Below, piece by piece: positions 7,147-15,179 of a DNA stretch of 28,134 nucleotides. The position numbers and the translations under genes are program-made. This DNA comes from a virus. Below the pieces are notes generated by a model that saw nothing but the letters and a program-made list of their open reading frames with translations, had not been told where the DNA came from and ran no database searches. The stretch covers positions 1-28,134 of the IMG/VR virus record IMGVR_UViG_3300017987_000291; one strand, written 5' to 3'. Numbering within the stretch: position 1 is the stretch's first letter; each line of letters starts with the position of its first letter.

Positions 7147-7964
7147 TTCAAGAACCTCGTTGCATCCGGCGCTGTCAACACTGCCTGTCTCACTTTTTCC
7201 GGCCACATGCTTTGCTTGCTGAACATTGGATTGTTGCAGGCCACGGAACAACAAATCATCGGGAACTGCAAGAACGCATCCGCTAGATAGACTCTCTGCT
7301 TGAATCTATCGAACGGAAGAAAGATCGCTGTCAGAGAAGCCTTGATTTTCCTCTTCGACGGAGCATGTCGCTTGATCTTGTCACAGCAGAAAGCGCCAAG
7401 TTCGGTGCAATACGAAGCGGGCTTACCGCTCGGCTTGAAATCGAAGTTGTAGCCGATGCCGGATTGACTCAATGCGGCATCAACAATGATCTGCGCTTCC
7501 GAATGCACGACCCACGGACGAACGACAGCGGCATAGTCGGAATGGAACAGAAGTTCTCCCAAGTCTTGAACAACCACTCCTTCGCTGATCGCGTGTGTAA
7601 TCGTTCTTACGAACGTCCCCACTTGTTGTCCGCCCGTATGAACTCTGTCCACTCCAAGAGATCGAGGTTTGTAGATGAACTTCGTTTTCTGATCCCTGTA
7701 TCCGGTGACAGGCCCGGTAAACACAGCAAGATGTTTCCATGCTCCAGGAATGAACTTCGCGGAACCAATATAGTGTCTGGATTGTGTAAGGATGAAGTCT
7801 CCGGGCTGCATGAGACTCGTAAAGCAACGGTAGTCATCCCATGTGAAATGCACTTTTGGCATCCCGTAGACAACAGCGGGCCAAAGAAGCGGATTCAGAC
7901 AGAGACACTTGGGAGAAGCCCAAATGTCGCCGCCAAAAGCCGCTAGCCTCGCCTGAATGTTCAT
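7143..7964 (-). CDS. YiiX/YebB-like permuted papain-fold (C92) hydrolase
   Basis: 273 residues. The segment PGDFILTQSRHYIGSAKFIP then GAWKHLAVFTG (54-84) carries the catalytic-type His78. IGYNFDFKPS then SYCTELGAFCC carries Cys186 followed by Glu188. This His-first, Cys-later order is typical of the circularly permuted NlpC/P60-like YiiX/YaeF group, whose members act as amidases, peptidases or lipid hydrolases. In a phage tail region it could cleave cell wall or lipid during entry or lysis, but the substrate is unknown. There is no signal peptide. The start follows GAGGAACAGG. The C-terminal 60 residues contain extra Cys and match nothing known to me. Confidence 0.72.
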   Translation of the reverse strand: MNIQARLAAFGGDIWASPKCLCLNPLLWPAVVYGMPKVHFTWDDYRCFTSLMQPGDFILTQSRHYIGSAKFIPGAWKHLAVFTGPVTGYRDQKTKFIYKPRSLGVDRVHTGGQQVGTFVRTITHAISEGVVVQDLGELLFHSDYAAVVRPWVVHSEAQIIVDAALSQSGIGYNFDFKPSGKPASYCTELGAFCCDKIKRHAPSKRKIKASLTAIFLPFDRFKQRVYLADAFLQFPMICCSVACNNPMFSKQSMWPEKVRQAVLTAPDATRFLK

Positions 7965-7973
7965 TCCTGTTCC

Positions 7974-8297
7974 TCACACGCTTTCCACGTCGAGCACTCC
8001 GTTGTCACAGACAATGCGGAAAAGAGCACCTGTTGTTTTGTCCTTTATCAAAAGCCTGGAAGGAATGTTACCTGGAAAAGCGGCCATCCAATCTTCGTTC
8101 ATAAGAATTTCCTTGATGGCCGCGTTGTCGTACACGTCATATGAGTCGAATAGTTCTTGGGGCGGGAGGAATTCCACCACGACTCGTGTTCCGTCGATTG
8201 ACTTCAACATGGTGCCGAGCGACAACGACGTGGACACGTCAATCATCTCTTGCGTGATTTCGGTAGAGGGAACGATTGCGTATGCTACATTGCTCAC
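7974..8297 (-). CDS. Hypothetical small protein
   Basis: 107 residues from a GTG at 8297 that overlaps the stop of the lectin gene (GTGA), with GGAGG 8 bases upstream. The product is acidic and mixed alpha/beta (STEITQEMIDVS, RVVVEFLPPQELFDSYDVYD, RLLIKDKTTGALFRIV). No domain is recognised. Its position between a lectin-like adhesin and the C92-like gene suggests a tail or fibre accessory role, which is inference only. Confidence 0.72.
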   Translation of the reverse strand: MSNVAYAIVPSTEITQEMIDVSTSLSLGTMLKSIDGTRVVVEFLPPQELFDSYDVYDNAAIKEILMNEDWMAAFPGNIPSRLLIKDKTTGALFRIVCDNGVLDVESV

Positions 8298-9172
8298 GTG
8301 TTCATCCTCCCGCCAGGAGGGTAGTTGTTCCTAAACGGGGACGCGGGGAAGTTGACCATCGTCCCATTATTGCTGTTGACGGAGTTGTCCGTGATTGTCG
8401 GAGCGGTGTCTGTTTGGTCACAGCGCCACCAGCCGACAAGATTCGCGGATAGACTATGGAAAGTCGGATCGGACGGAGTTCCGGCATTATAGAGTTCGCG
8501 GACTTCTTCAGCCGTCAACTCAGCGTTCCAGATTGTCGCGCTCGTTGAGAATCCATCGAAGAATCTGCTAAATCCGTCACGGGAACTTATGGCAAGATTC
8601 GCCGCCGCTTCGACTATGGTGGCCGTCAAGTTGTCTCCCGTGATGTTGTTCCGCGTTAGTTCCTTGCCGTCCAAATACAGCTTCACACCTGAAGCCGCGC
8701 TGCTTCCGTCATAGGTCACGCACACATGATGCCACAGGCCGTTGTTGACTTCTCTGTAGCCTATGGGAAAATCCACTTCGATCCCGTTCAAGGTATCCGT
8801 ACTCGTTATGTCAACGACAAAATCGGGATTAGACGGACGGTAAACAAGCGACCAACCTCTCCTTGTTCCTCCGTCCAGCCGCTTGCTCAAAAGAGCGCCG
8901 ACAGTGGAAAGTTCAAGAGTGCAAAACCAAATGCCGAAAGAAAACGAGTCCAGCCGGTCGAACTGAATCTCTGCCGGATTCCCGATGTCAATCCAGTCGT
9001 TGACTCCATCGAATTCAAGAGTCTCTGTCAATGCCAGGGCGGAAGCAACAGGTATGCCCGCGATCAACTTTTCCTGGTCCGTAAGACCACCACCCCCACC
9101 AGGAAGAGTATCCCCGATAGGAAGTTCCTGCTTCTGTCCAGCAATGACAACAACCGGCCTTCGAACGGCCAT
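8294..9172 (-). CDS. Adhesin with LamG/concanavalin A-like lectin domain
   Basis: 292 residues. An N-terminal module (MAVRRPVVVIAGQKQELPIG) nearly repeats that of the protein at 9183-9638. After a glycine linker (PGGGGGLT) comes a LamG-like jelly roll: LEFDGVNDWIDIG, FSFGIWF, GLWHHVCVTYDGS, KLYLDGKELTR, FDGFSTSATIWNAELTAEEV then RELYNAG, and LVGWWRCD. This is the standard order of strands and the 'elt-x-eevrelyn' helix of the family, which binds sugars or other ligands. It is likely displayed on the virion and may bind host glycans. The shared N-terminus probably docks several such proteins to the same base. Confidence 0.85.
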   Translation of the reverse strand: MAVRRPVVVIAGQKQELPIGDTLPGGGGGLTDQEKLIAGIPVASALALTETLEFDGVNDWIDIGNPAEIQFDRLDSFSFGIWFCTLELSTVGALLSKRLDGGTRRGWSLVYRPSNPDFVVDITSTDTLNGIEVDFPIGYREVNNGLWHHVCVTYDGSSAASGVKLYLDGKELTRNNITGDNLTATIVEAAANLAISSRDGFSRFFDGFSTSATIWNAELTAEEVRELYNAGTPSDPTFHSLSANLVGWWRCDQTDTAPTITDNSVNSNNGTMVNFPASPFRNNYPPGGRMNT

Positions 9173-9182
9173 GATTCAGTCC

Positions 9183-9638
9183 TTATACCAGAAGAACGGT
9201 GTCGCTGATCTCGATTTCGATCTCGGTGGTGCTGATCGCCTTGCCGAGAAAAATCACGACTTCGCCCGCTCCGGTCGGGGCGACTTCCGTTCGCAATCCC
9301 GCCGTCGCCGCCGAAAGATACTGCTTGGCCCCCGGCGTGAGTCCGGTGAATCCGTCCAGGACGCCATCATGCTGGATGTCTCCGATGGCGGCGGGGGCAA
9401 TGGACGAACTTCGAACGAAACCGTAGGTCGGATTGGAGGTTCCAAGGGCATCCGCCTTGGCCAGATCAACGGAGTTGGCTCCGTTGATGTAGACCACTTG
9501 GCCTTTGGAGATCGCTCCCGCGTTTCCATTCGTCATTTGGGAAACGCCGACACCGGTCACGGGTGCATCCAAGGTATCTCCTGCGGGAAGCTCCTGCTTT
9601 TGACCCTGAATGACGACAAGAGGTTTTCGCAGCGCCAT
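9183..9638 (-). CDS. Fibre/decoration protein with shared N-terminal docking module
   Basis: 151 residues. The N-terminus MALRKPLVVIQGQKQELPAG is shared with the lectin gene 11 bases downstream. The C-terminal beta domain (GLTPGAKQYLSAATAG, VAPTGAGEVVIFLGKAIST then EIEIEI) is shared with the protein at 9650-10057. The 'l-x-PG-x-x-YYl...G-l...pP...G-x-v-v-x-vG-x-A' pattern is a small beta domain seen in many phage fibre or head-decoration proteins. It therefore looks like a recombinant joining two modules used by its neighbours. The start follows AAGGAG. Confidence 0.78.
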   Translation of the reverse strand: MALRKPLVVIQGQKQELPAGDTLDAPVTGVGVSQMTNGNAGAISKGQVVYINGANSVDLAKADALGTSNPTYGFVRSSSIAPAAIGDIQHDGVLDGFTGLTPGAKQYLSAATAGLRTEVAPTGAGEVVIFLGKAISTTEIEIEISDTVLLV

Positions 9639-9649
9639 CTCTCTTCTCC

Positions 9650-10057
9650 TTATGCCAAAATGATCGAGGGTTCAATCTTGATCTCCAAAACCTGCGGACT
9701 CAAAGCTCTTCCAACTTTCTGAACGATTTGTCCTGTTCCTGTCGGTGGAACGGTAGCCATTTTACCGCTCACAAGATCGAGATAGTAGATCGCCATTGCC
9801 GACAAAGAAACGGTTCCTGTTATCGGCGTCCAGTCACTCAACTCGAATCTTCCCGAAAACTGAACTTTCGCGACAAAAGTAGGAGCAGCCCCGGCGACAA
9901 CAAGCCCTATGGCATTGCGCGTGTTGTTTGCCGATGTGGCCCGCAAAACTCCTATTCCTGAACTGTCCACGGCGACGACATGACCCTTGATTAGAGAGAT
10001 AGCGTCCTTGTTCACTCCCTTCAAGAATTCCGTAGGAAGTACGGTCGCTACAGCCAT
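9650..10057 (-). CDS. Small beta-domain virion protein, paralogue of 9183-9638
   Basis: 135 residues. The C-terminal portion (SAMAIYYLDLVSGKMATVPP, TGQIVQKVGRALSPQVLEIK) follows the same pattern as the C-terminal half of the next gene. The N-terminus (MAVATVLPTEFLKGVNKDAI) is different. This domain family occurs in phage head-fibre and tail-fibre proteins. AAGGA precedes the start. The two genes are 11 bases apart and probably arose by module duplication. Confidence 0.75.
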   Translation of the reverse strand: MAVATVLPTEFLKGVNKDAISLIKGHVVAVDSSGIGVLRATSANNTRNAIGLVVAGAAPTFVAKVQFSGRFELSDWTPITGTVSLSAMAIYYLDLVSGKMATVPPTGTGQIVQKVGRALSPQVLEIKIEPSIILA

Positions 10058-10068
10058 CGCTCAGTTCC

Positions 10069-10404
10069 TTAGGCCGGATAGTTCTCTTGAGTTCCGCCTA
10101 GAATCGCTCCGTCTGACACGAGATCGAGGTAAATCCGATCTTCCAGATCAGCAGGTGTGGATTCCCCTATCAACGTGTCGTAGTCACTGTCCTCGTACAC
10201 CTTCAAGCCGCTGTGGCCGGGAGCCGTGGAAGGAACCCAATCGCTGCCGTCGGTCCTGCCGATCTCCCAAAAGGCTTCAAGCCTTCTGAGCGCCGGATAG
10301 TTGATGTATCTTGAAAGGCGCACATGATCGTAGGAAACAGGCGTTCCGCCTGCCGTGTCCACGCTTACGGCGTTCTCACCAAGATCATGCTGGCGTCTTG
10401 CCAT
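10069..10404 (-). CDS. Hypothetical structural-region protein
   Basis: 111 residues from ATG 10404, chosen because AAGGAG lies 9 bases upstream; an upstream start would overlap the previous gene further. The frame overlaps the end of the preceding gene by 20 bases. The sequence (MARRQHDLGENAVSVD, RRLEAFWEIGRTDGSDWVPS, ADLEDRIYLDLVSDGAILGG) shows no family I recognise. It lies within the adhesin block, so a virion role is likely. Confidence 0.7.
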   Translation of the reverse strand: MARRQHDLGENAVSVDTAGGTPVSYDHVRLSRYINYPALRRLEAFWEIGRTDGSDWVPSTAPGHSGLKVYEDSDYDTLIGESTPADLEDRIYLDLVSDGAILGGTQENYPA

Positions 10405-10780
10405 GGTCCATCTCCTTGTTCTTCTTCGTGTCGGCCACGTGCATGGACTCGACATCCTCGATCAGATCGTACAAGTCGCCCGCGCCTTCAGACATGACGC
10501 CGGGAAAGCCTTCCTTCGTTTCGCACAACTTGTCGTGTGCTTCCTTCAGGAATTTGGCCTGCGTCACGGTCAGTTCGATTGTTCCCCCTTCCTCCTTGTA
10601 AGCCCCGCGAAAAGGGTCGACAAAGGTCATGCCTTTTTTCTTCACTTGCTTGAAGATCGAAGCATGGATGCGCGTTTCCCCTCTCGTGTGGACGCTCGTG
10701 TTAGACAGAAGATGGTGGCACGCCTGAACGGTTAAAGCATCCATCTTCATGGAGTACGCCTTCTCGTCTTTCCTCGACAT
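10385..10780 (-). CDS. Hypothetical soluble protein in adhesin block
   Basis: 131 residues, mostly helical and charged, with no membrane segment. Features are DALTVQACHHLL, FKQVKKKGMTFVDPFRGAYK and IELTVTQAKFLKEAHDKLCE. The good ribosome site GGAGGAAAGAGCG supports the ATG at 10780. It is the first gene after the long fibre, separated by a 78-base gap with a small hairpin. It could be a fibre assembly factor by position, but nothing in the sequence shows this. Confidence 0.7.
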   Translation of the reverse strand: MSRKDEKAYSMKMDALTVQACHHLLSNTSVHTRGETRIHASIFKQVKKKGMTFVDPFRGAYKEEGGTIELTVTQAKFLKEAHDKLCETKEGFPGVMSEGAGDLYDLIEDVESMHVADTKKNKEMDHGKTPA

Positions 10781-10831
10781 CGCTCTTTCCTCCGTGTCCT
10801 AAAGGTTAGTGTTCGAGCGCCTTCTATCCTG

Positions 10832-10848
10832 TGCGGACAGTTTCCGCA
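10832..10848. other. Small intergenic hairpin after the fibre gene
   Basis: TGCGGA and TCCGCA form a 6-bp stem with a 5-base loop, 11 bases past the stop of the fibre gene on the minus strand. There is no T-run after it on the transcribed strand, so it is at most a weak terminator or an RNA-stability element. It lies in the only sizeable gap of this region. Confidence 0.3.
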
Positions 10849-10858
10849 ACCTATTTTC

Positions 10859-12961
10859 TTAGGCTCCGATGAAACCAAGGCTCGTCAGGTCGTCAATGAG
10901 CGCATGGATTCTTTCGGCCAGTTCCTCCAGGGTGACAGTGCTGGTGGCAAACGTCGTTCTTGTGTCCGTTCCCGTGGGAGCGCCCCATCCTGTGATCTTA
11001 TCCCCGATGAAGAGTCCCTTGTACGCCCCGCCATTCTCGGACACCTTGAACGTCTTGCTCGTGGAGTCGAAGTAGATTCGGCCTTCGCCTGAAGGAGAGA
11101 CAGCGGGGGCAGACATTTCTTTCACGGAGATTGCACCAAGCATGTCGAGCGCCGTGTTCACGGTTCCGGTGTGACCGATTCCGATCTTCCCTTCGACAAG
11201 AAGACCATCCGTGGGAGCCGCATTGGTTCCCGCATAGCCCGAGCCAATGGTTACATCTCCAGCAACATCCATGATGTTACCAGCGACGACATCCACAAGT
11301 CCAACACCTACTCTGTGTTTCAATGTGACTTGCCCGCTGGCATTCGATGTGAGCGTGATGCCCATATTGGTATCCGTCGCTTCGATGTTTATATGATGTT
11401 TGAATGCTTTTATGTGCATACCTCCTTGACTGTAGTCGATATAAGCATACTCGCTGCTTGAGTGAGCAAAATAAAGAAACGTTTGCCATGCGTCCTGTGT
11501 GTCTCCGATGAGAATTTTCGGAACACCGGCAGCCATGGTTCCGCCCATGGACGTGTCATCGCCGACCAGAAAAGAAGCAACGCCGATTGCGGGTTTATTC
11601 GAAACATGCAACTTTGCGTCAGGAGATATCGTTCCCAACCCGATGTTTGTTCCGTCATCGTAGACTACAGACGTTTCAAGCAGCGTTGTTCCATTCCAAC
11701 GGGCGAGATAGTTGTCGGTTCCGCTTCCCGCGCCTCCTACTCCCCCCCCCCCTCCCGGAATGAGATCGACCCAAGCCCCGCCGTTTTCGCTGACTTGGAG
11801 TTTGCTCGTTGTAGTAAAAAAACGGATTGCTCCGGTGCTTGCGGATGAAACAGCGGCACCACTCGCTCGCCAAACTCCACGGGCACTTGTTTCCATGTCG
11901 TCGGAAGACCACATCTTGCCGCCGACATAGAGGCCATATCCAGCCTGGGGAGAGCCGGAAGAGCCAATGGAAACTCCGGTTGCGTTCATTACGATCCGTT
12001 GGGCGCTGTCGTAAACAAATACAACAGCGGGACTACCCACACCAGTTTTGAGATAGTAAGCGCCACAGTCCGTATTCTCGTACATTCCCCATCCCGGAGC
12101 GCCAGCGGAGCCGCTTCCAAGATGGGCAAATTGTGTGTATAAACTTGCCGTATACAAGTGATAACCCACCACAGGCGCTCCTGAAGAGCCAATAGATGTT
12201 CCTGTCGCGTTCATCACGATTCGTTGAGAACCGCCGAATACATGAATGACGTATCCGCCTGAGACATTTAGATAATACGATCCGCTATTTTGATCGCCGT
12301 AATAACTGTAGCTCGGAGTGGCAGCAGAACCTAAGCCAGCATGACGCTGGCCATCTACTCGTGAATTACCTGTAGTGTAGATATTCTGGTACACAGTAAG
12401 TGCGTATCCAGCAGCGGGTTGTGAACCAGTACCGATACAAACACCCGTGGAGTTGATTTCGATGTGTTTTGTCGCGTCGAAAACCATATACATGTGATTG
12501 AACGTCGAATTATAGTAGATTCCAGAATCCGTGTTAGACGAAAAAGAATACGTCGGTGCGCCTGAAGTTCCGTCTCCAAGTTGGTGGGGATCAGGATGGA
12601 CACCGCCGCCGGACAAATCGTGATCCGTTCCGGCGTCGTCTGTAAACATGATGACATTCGGAGTATCGCTTTTCACCCACAAGATGCCTTTTCCGGGTGC
12701 CGGAGTTCCTGGGTGATCCGCGCGTTCCGTGAAAGCAACGCCGCCACTCAGATCAACAGTCTTGTCCGTGTTGTTCCATTTGAAAGCGTTGTCCGTTCCA
12801 AAGGTCGAAGTGTCTACAACAAATAGAACTTGATTCGCGGCAGCGGTCGGTCCGTTCAAAGAATCCGGTTTCAATTTTTCGTGATCGACCACGCCGCCTC
12901 TTGTTACAAGAAGTTCGCCTGTACTTCCAGACGTGAGTTGTTTCACGGCTACCTGAGGCAT
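10859..12961 (-). CDS. Long tail fibre protein with internal repeats and a poly-G linker
   Basis: 700 residues, probably a host-recognition fibre. After an N-terminal part beginning MPQVAVKQLTSGSTG comes a common fibre module (GKGILWVKSDTPNVIMFTDD). Three repeats of about 70-80 residues follow (roughly 128-208, 210-280 and 281-355), each with 'GxxxxPxYS/WxxYxxxxxGxYY', an INSTG or MNATG step and a GTGSxPxxGY or GSSGxPxxGY step. Then come SKLQVSENGGAWVDLIP, a Gly linker encoded by 11 consecutive G, and GTDNYLARWNG modules. The protein ends with a short helix (LEELAERIHALIDDLTSLGF) typical of trimerising fibre ends. There is no S74 peptidase domain. The start follows AGGAG. Confidence 0.85.
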   Translation of the reverse strand: MPQVAVKQLTSGSTGELLVTRGGVVDHEKLKPDSLNGPTAAANQVLFVVDTSTFGTDNAFKWNNTDKTVDLSGGVAFTERADHPGTPAPGKGILWVKSDTPNVIMFTDDAGTDHDLSGGGVHPDPHQLGDGTSGAPTYSFSSNTDSGIYYNSTFNHMYMVFDATKHIEINSTGVCIGTGSQPAAGYALTVYQNIYTTGNSRVDGQRHAGLGSAATPSYSYYGDQNSGSYYLNVSGGYVIHVFGGSQRIVMNATGTSIGSSGAPVVGYHLYTASLYTQFAHLGSGSAGAPGWGMYENTDCGAYYLKTGVGSPAVVFVYDSAQRIVMNATGVSIGSSGSPQAGYGLYVGGKMWSSDDMETSARGVWRASGAAVSSASTGAIRFFTTTSKLQVSENGGAWVDLIPGGGGGVGGAGSGTDNYLARWNGTTLLETSVVYDDGTNIGLGTISPDAKLHVSNKPAIGVASFLVGDDTSMGGTMAAGVPKILIGDTQDAWQTFLYFAHSSSEYAYIDYSQGGMHIKAFKHHINIEATDTNMGITLTSNASGQVTLKHRVGVGLVDVVAGNIMDVAGDVTIGSGYAGTNAAPTDGLLVEGKIGIGHTGTVNTALDMLGAISVKEMSAPAVSPSGEGRIYFDSTSKTFKVSENGGAYKGLFIGDKITGWGAPTGTDTRTTFATSTVTLEELAERIHALIDDLTSLGFIGA
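11742..11752. repeat. 11-base G/C homopolymer inside the tail fibre gene
   Basis: Eleven C on the plus strand, read as 11 G in the coding direction, encode part of PGGGGGV at residues 402-408 of the fibre. A run of this length is prone to polymerase slippage. A one-base change would shift the frame and remove the C-terminal 290 residues, so it could act as an on/off switch or a length variant. A sequencing indel here is also possible. Confidence 0.8.
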
Positions 12962-12984
12962 GGTAAGACTCCTAAACGAAGACT

Positions 12985-13017
12985 AGGGATGGGGGAGATA
13001 ATCACTCCCCCATCCCT
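12985..13017. terminator. Perfect 13-bp GC-rich hairpin between two fibre genes
   Basis: AGGGATGGGGGAG and CTCCCCCATCCCT are exact complements around a 7-base loop. The hairpin lies between the stop at 13039 and the long-fibre start at 12961. On the transcribed minus strand it is followed by AGTCTTCGTTT rather than an uninterrupted U tract. It may be an imperfect terminator, an attenuator or an RNA-stabilising element that sets the relative output of the two genes. Confidence 0.55.
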
Positions 13018-13038
13018 TCCCATGCGGCGTCAAAAAGA

Positions 13039-14445
13039 TCAGACATGCGTATCCAGAACGATGTCGATCTTATCTGTCGCGGCCAACTCGTATCCGGCGA
13101 CACTACCGTTCCAGCGCAGCGTATCGCCGTTGGCGAGATTGGTCTTATCGCGGGCCGTGGTGGTGTCTCCCTGGCCGAAGTAGCATTCACCGGAATTGTC
13201 GTCGCTGACGTACATCTTCACACCGTTGACATACACAGCCACATCACAATCGCCCTTTGGCAGAGCCGCCGTGGCAATGGTGGTATCCGTGGCCTTGTCG
13301 CCATCCGAAGACGTGACGTTCGCAGTGAGATTCTTGTAGCTCTGAGTGGACACCGGAGCCTTGATCCCGCCAGCCGCCACGAGAACGGAAGTACCATCGT
13401 TCTTGACAGAGAGCGTAGCGCCTGCCCCGCCGTCAATCCCGTTCCCTTGAGCAGCCAAACGCAGATTGGCCGAACCATCCGCTTCGATTCCAGTTCCGGC
13501 GATAGCCGCAATGTCAACGCCCACACCGTTTGACGTGACATTCACGCCTTGGATGTTTCCGCCGGTTTCGGAATCGATGTCGATAGTGAGAAGATGTTCA
13601 TTTCCGCCGCCAGCCGTCTGCGCAAGGCCGTTGCCCGCAATTTCACTGGCATCGACCTGAACGTTGTCGGCGTTGACTTGAACACCCTTTCCGGCATCGC
13701 CCACATCGAGATCGCTTCCATTTTCGACAAGGCCCGCACCAGCGCCCGCCGACGTAATAGCGGTGAACTGCGTCCATGATCCCGTCGGCACAGTGCCGTC
13801 GAAAACGTAGCCGTAGTTCTCGAACACGCAGGCTTCACCACGAACCAACGCAGCTTCGCCATCCGTTACCGTGATGAAAGAGGGAGTAAGACTCGTCCCA
13901 TCCCACTCCGCAATCTTGCCGTCATCCGTGCCGTCCGTGGCAGGACTGTACAAGGTTTCGCTTTCCGAAACGATAGCACGAGTGCCGTCAGGCGGATAGT
14001 TGCTGGAATGCCCAACAATGATCTTCCAGGAAGTCCCGTCGAACTCCGCAATGTCGCCTTCATCCAGTTCGTCCGACGTTCCGGCAGTCGGTGTCCCGGT
14101 GGCTCCCGTCGCAACAACGGCCCAACCCGCGCTCGGCGAAAGAGCATTGATTTCCGCGACGGTCCTGTTCCCTATGTACGTGCGAACATGCACGGGTTCA
14201 AGCCAACTCAATCCCGCGACAGCGGCATCAAGTTGGCCCTTGTTCACGGCATCGGTTGAATCGGTGCCGTTCGCAAGATTGGTCAGCTTGTTGCTGCCCA
14301 TACTCTGAGCAGCAGTGAACGCTTGACCACCGTCAGCCTGAATCACGGCTTCGGCCAATTTCGAAAGCGCGATGGCGGCAGAAGCCGAGATTTGAGAGTT
14401 GGTGATCGTCAGCGCCTTGATCTGTTTGCCGTTGATCTGAGGCAT
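13039..14445 (-). CDS. Tail fibre/collar-type protein
   Basis: 468 residues from ATG 14445 (MPQINGKQIKALTITNSQIS), with GGGAG upstream; a longer frame exists but would run into the previous gene. The N-terminal segment with ALSKLAEAVIQADGGQAFTA and KLTNLANGTDSTDAVNKGQL is typical of tail fibre proteins ('lt-NLa-p-DaVNkgqvd'). Long repetitive beta-rich, glycine-rich regions follow. The C-terminal 50 residues (GECYFGQGD, DTLRWNGSVAGYELAATDKI) are shared with the gene immediately upstream. It is likely a structural fibre that shares a C-terminal docking or trimerisation module with that gene. Confidence 0.82.
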   Translation of the reverse strand: MPQINGKQIKALTITNSQISASAAIALSKLAEAVIQADGGQAFTAAQSMGSNKLTNLANGTDSTDAVNKGQLDAAVAGLSWLEPVHVRTYIGNRTVAEINALSPSAGWAVVATGATGTPTAGTSDELDEGDIAEFDGTSWKIIVGHSSNYPPDGTRAIVSESETLYSPATDGTDDGKIAEWDGTSLTPSFITVTDGEAALVRGEACVFENYGYVFDGTVPTGSWTQFTAITSAGAGAGLVENGSDLDVGDAGKGVQVNADNVQVDASEIAGNGLAQTAGGGNEHLLTIDIDSETGGNIQGVNVTSNGVGVDIAAIAGTGIEADGSANLRLAAQGNGIDGGAGATLSVKNDGTSVLVAAGGIKAPVSTQSYKNLTANVTSSDGDKATDTTIATAALPKGDCDVAVYVNGVKMYVSDDNSGECYFGQGDTTTARDKTNLANGDTLRWNGSVAGYELAATDKIDIVLDTHV

Positions 14446-14459
14446 TTTCTTTTTCTCCC

Positions 14460-15179
14460 TTAAACCACGTAGACTAGATCGATCTTGTCCGTCGGGGCTA
14501 GTTCGTAGGTCGCTACGCTCCCCATCCAACGCAAACTATCGCCAGCTTGAATGTTGGCGATTGCCCTTGGCACACTGGGTGTAGCTGGATCGGCGAAATA
14601 GCACTCTTTCGTCTTAACACCGTCTCCAACTTCAACACCAAGCCCGTTGACAAAGACAAGGACCATTCCATTTGCTACAGGCGTGATTGAAATGCCGCCA
14701 GCCATGGCAGCATCTTCGTCGCTGGTAGTTGCATTGGCAGTAATGCCTTTGTCTGCGATGGCCAGCGCATCCGTTGTTCCTCCCCCACCGGCCAAGGGAA
14801 AAACTTTCATAAACGTGAGTGTGGTAACGCCGACAGTAATAGGATCGTCAGTTACAAGTATCCATCCCGTATCGCCGTTCGTCGTTCCTTCTGTGACGAC
14901 TACCACAAGTCCGGCAGTAACATCTTGGTCCTGGTTCGCGTCCGTCGCGCGGACGGGGGGACCAGCAGATTGAATTACCCAAATTCCGTTCTCGAAGTTC
15001 CCATTGTCCTTCACGAGAACACGGTCGCCACCAACAAGAACTTCACCGTCGAGATTGAATCCGGGTATCAGATTGGCAAGAACAACAGGTGCCGTCGTAG
15101 CGGCACGAACACTGGCTTTGAAGTCCAGTGCATCTATGACGGCTTGACTTACTCCACTAGCTGCACTAAGGCGACTCAT
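14460..15179 (-). CDS. Fibre-type virion protein sharing a C-terminal module with 13039-14445
   Basis: 239 residues. The N-terminal half follows the fibre pattern 'DFKASVRAATTAPVVLANL ... LDGEVLVGGDRVLVKDNGN ... NGIWVIQSAGPPVRATDAN'. This is a compact beta module common in tail fibres and hydrolase-free adhesins. The C-terminal part (KECYFADPATPS, DSLRWMGSVATYELAPTDKI then DLVYVV) parallels the end of the next gene. The start at 15179 overlaps the cysteine-cluster gene by 14 bases, with GGAGGG upstream. Confidence 0.82.
   Translation of the reverse strand: MSRLSAASGVSQAVIDALDFKASVRAATTAPVVLANLIPGFNLDGEVLVGGDRVLVKDNGNFENGIWVIQSAGPPVRATDANQDQDVTAGLVVVVTEGTTNGDTGWILVTDDPITVGVTTLTFMKVFPLAGGGGTTDALAIADKGITANATTSDEDAAMAGGISITPVANGMVLVFVNGLGVEVGDGVKTKECYFADPATPSVPRAIANIQAGDSLRWMGSVATYELAPTDKIDLVYVV

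Noticed and set aside
6436-7290. 284-residue plus-strand ORF
   Set aside because: It crosses three accepted minus-strand genes, so it is a shadow.
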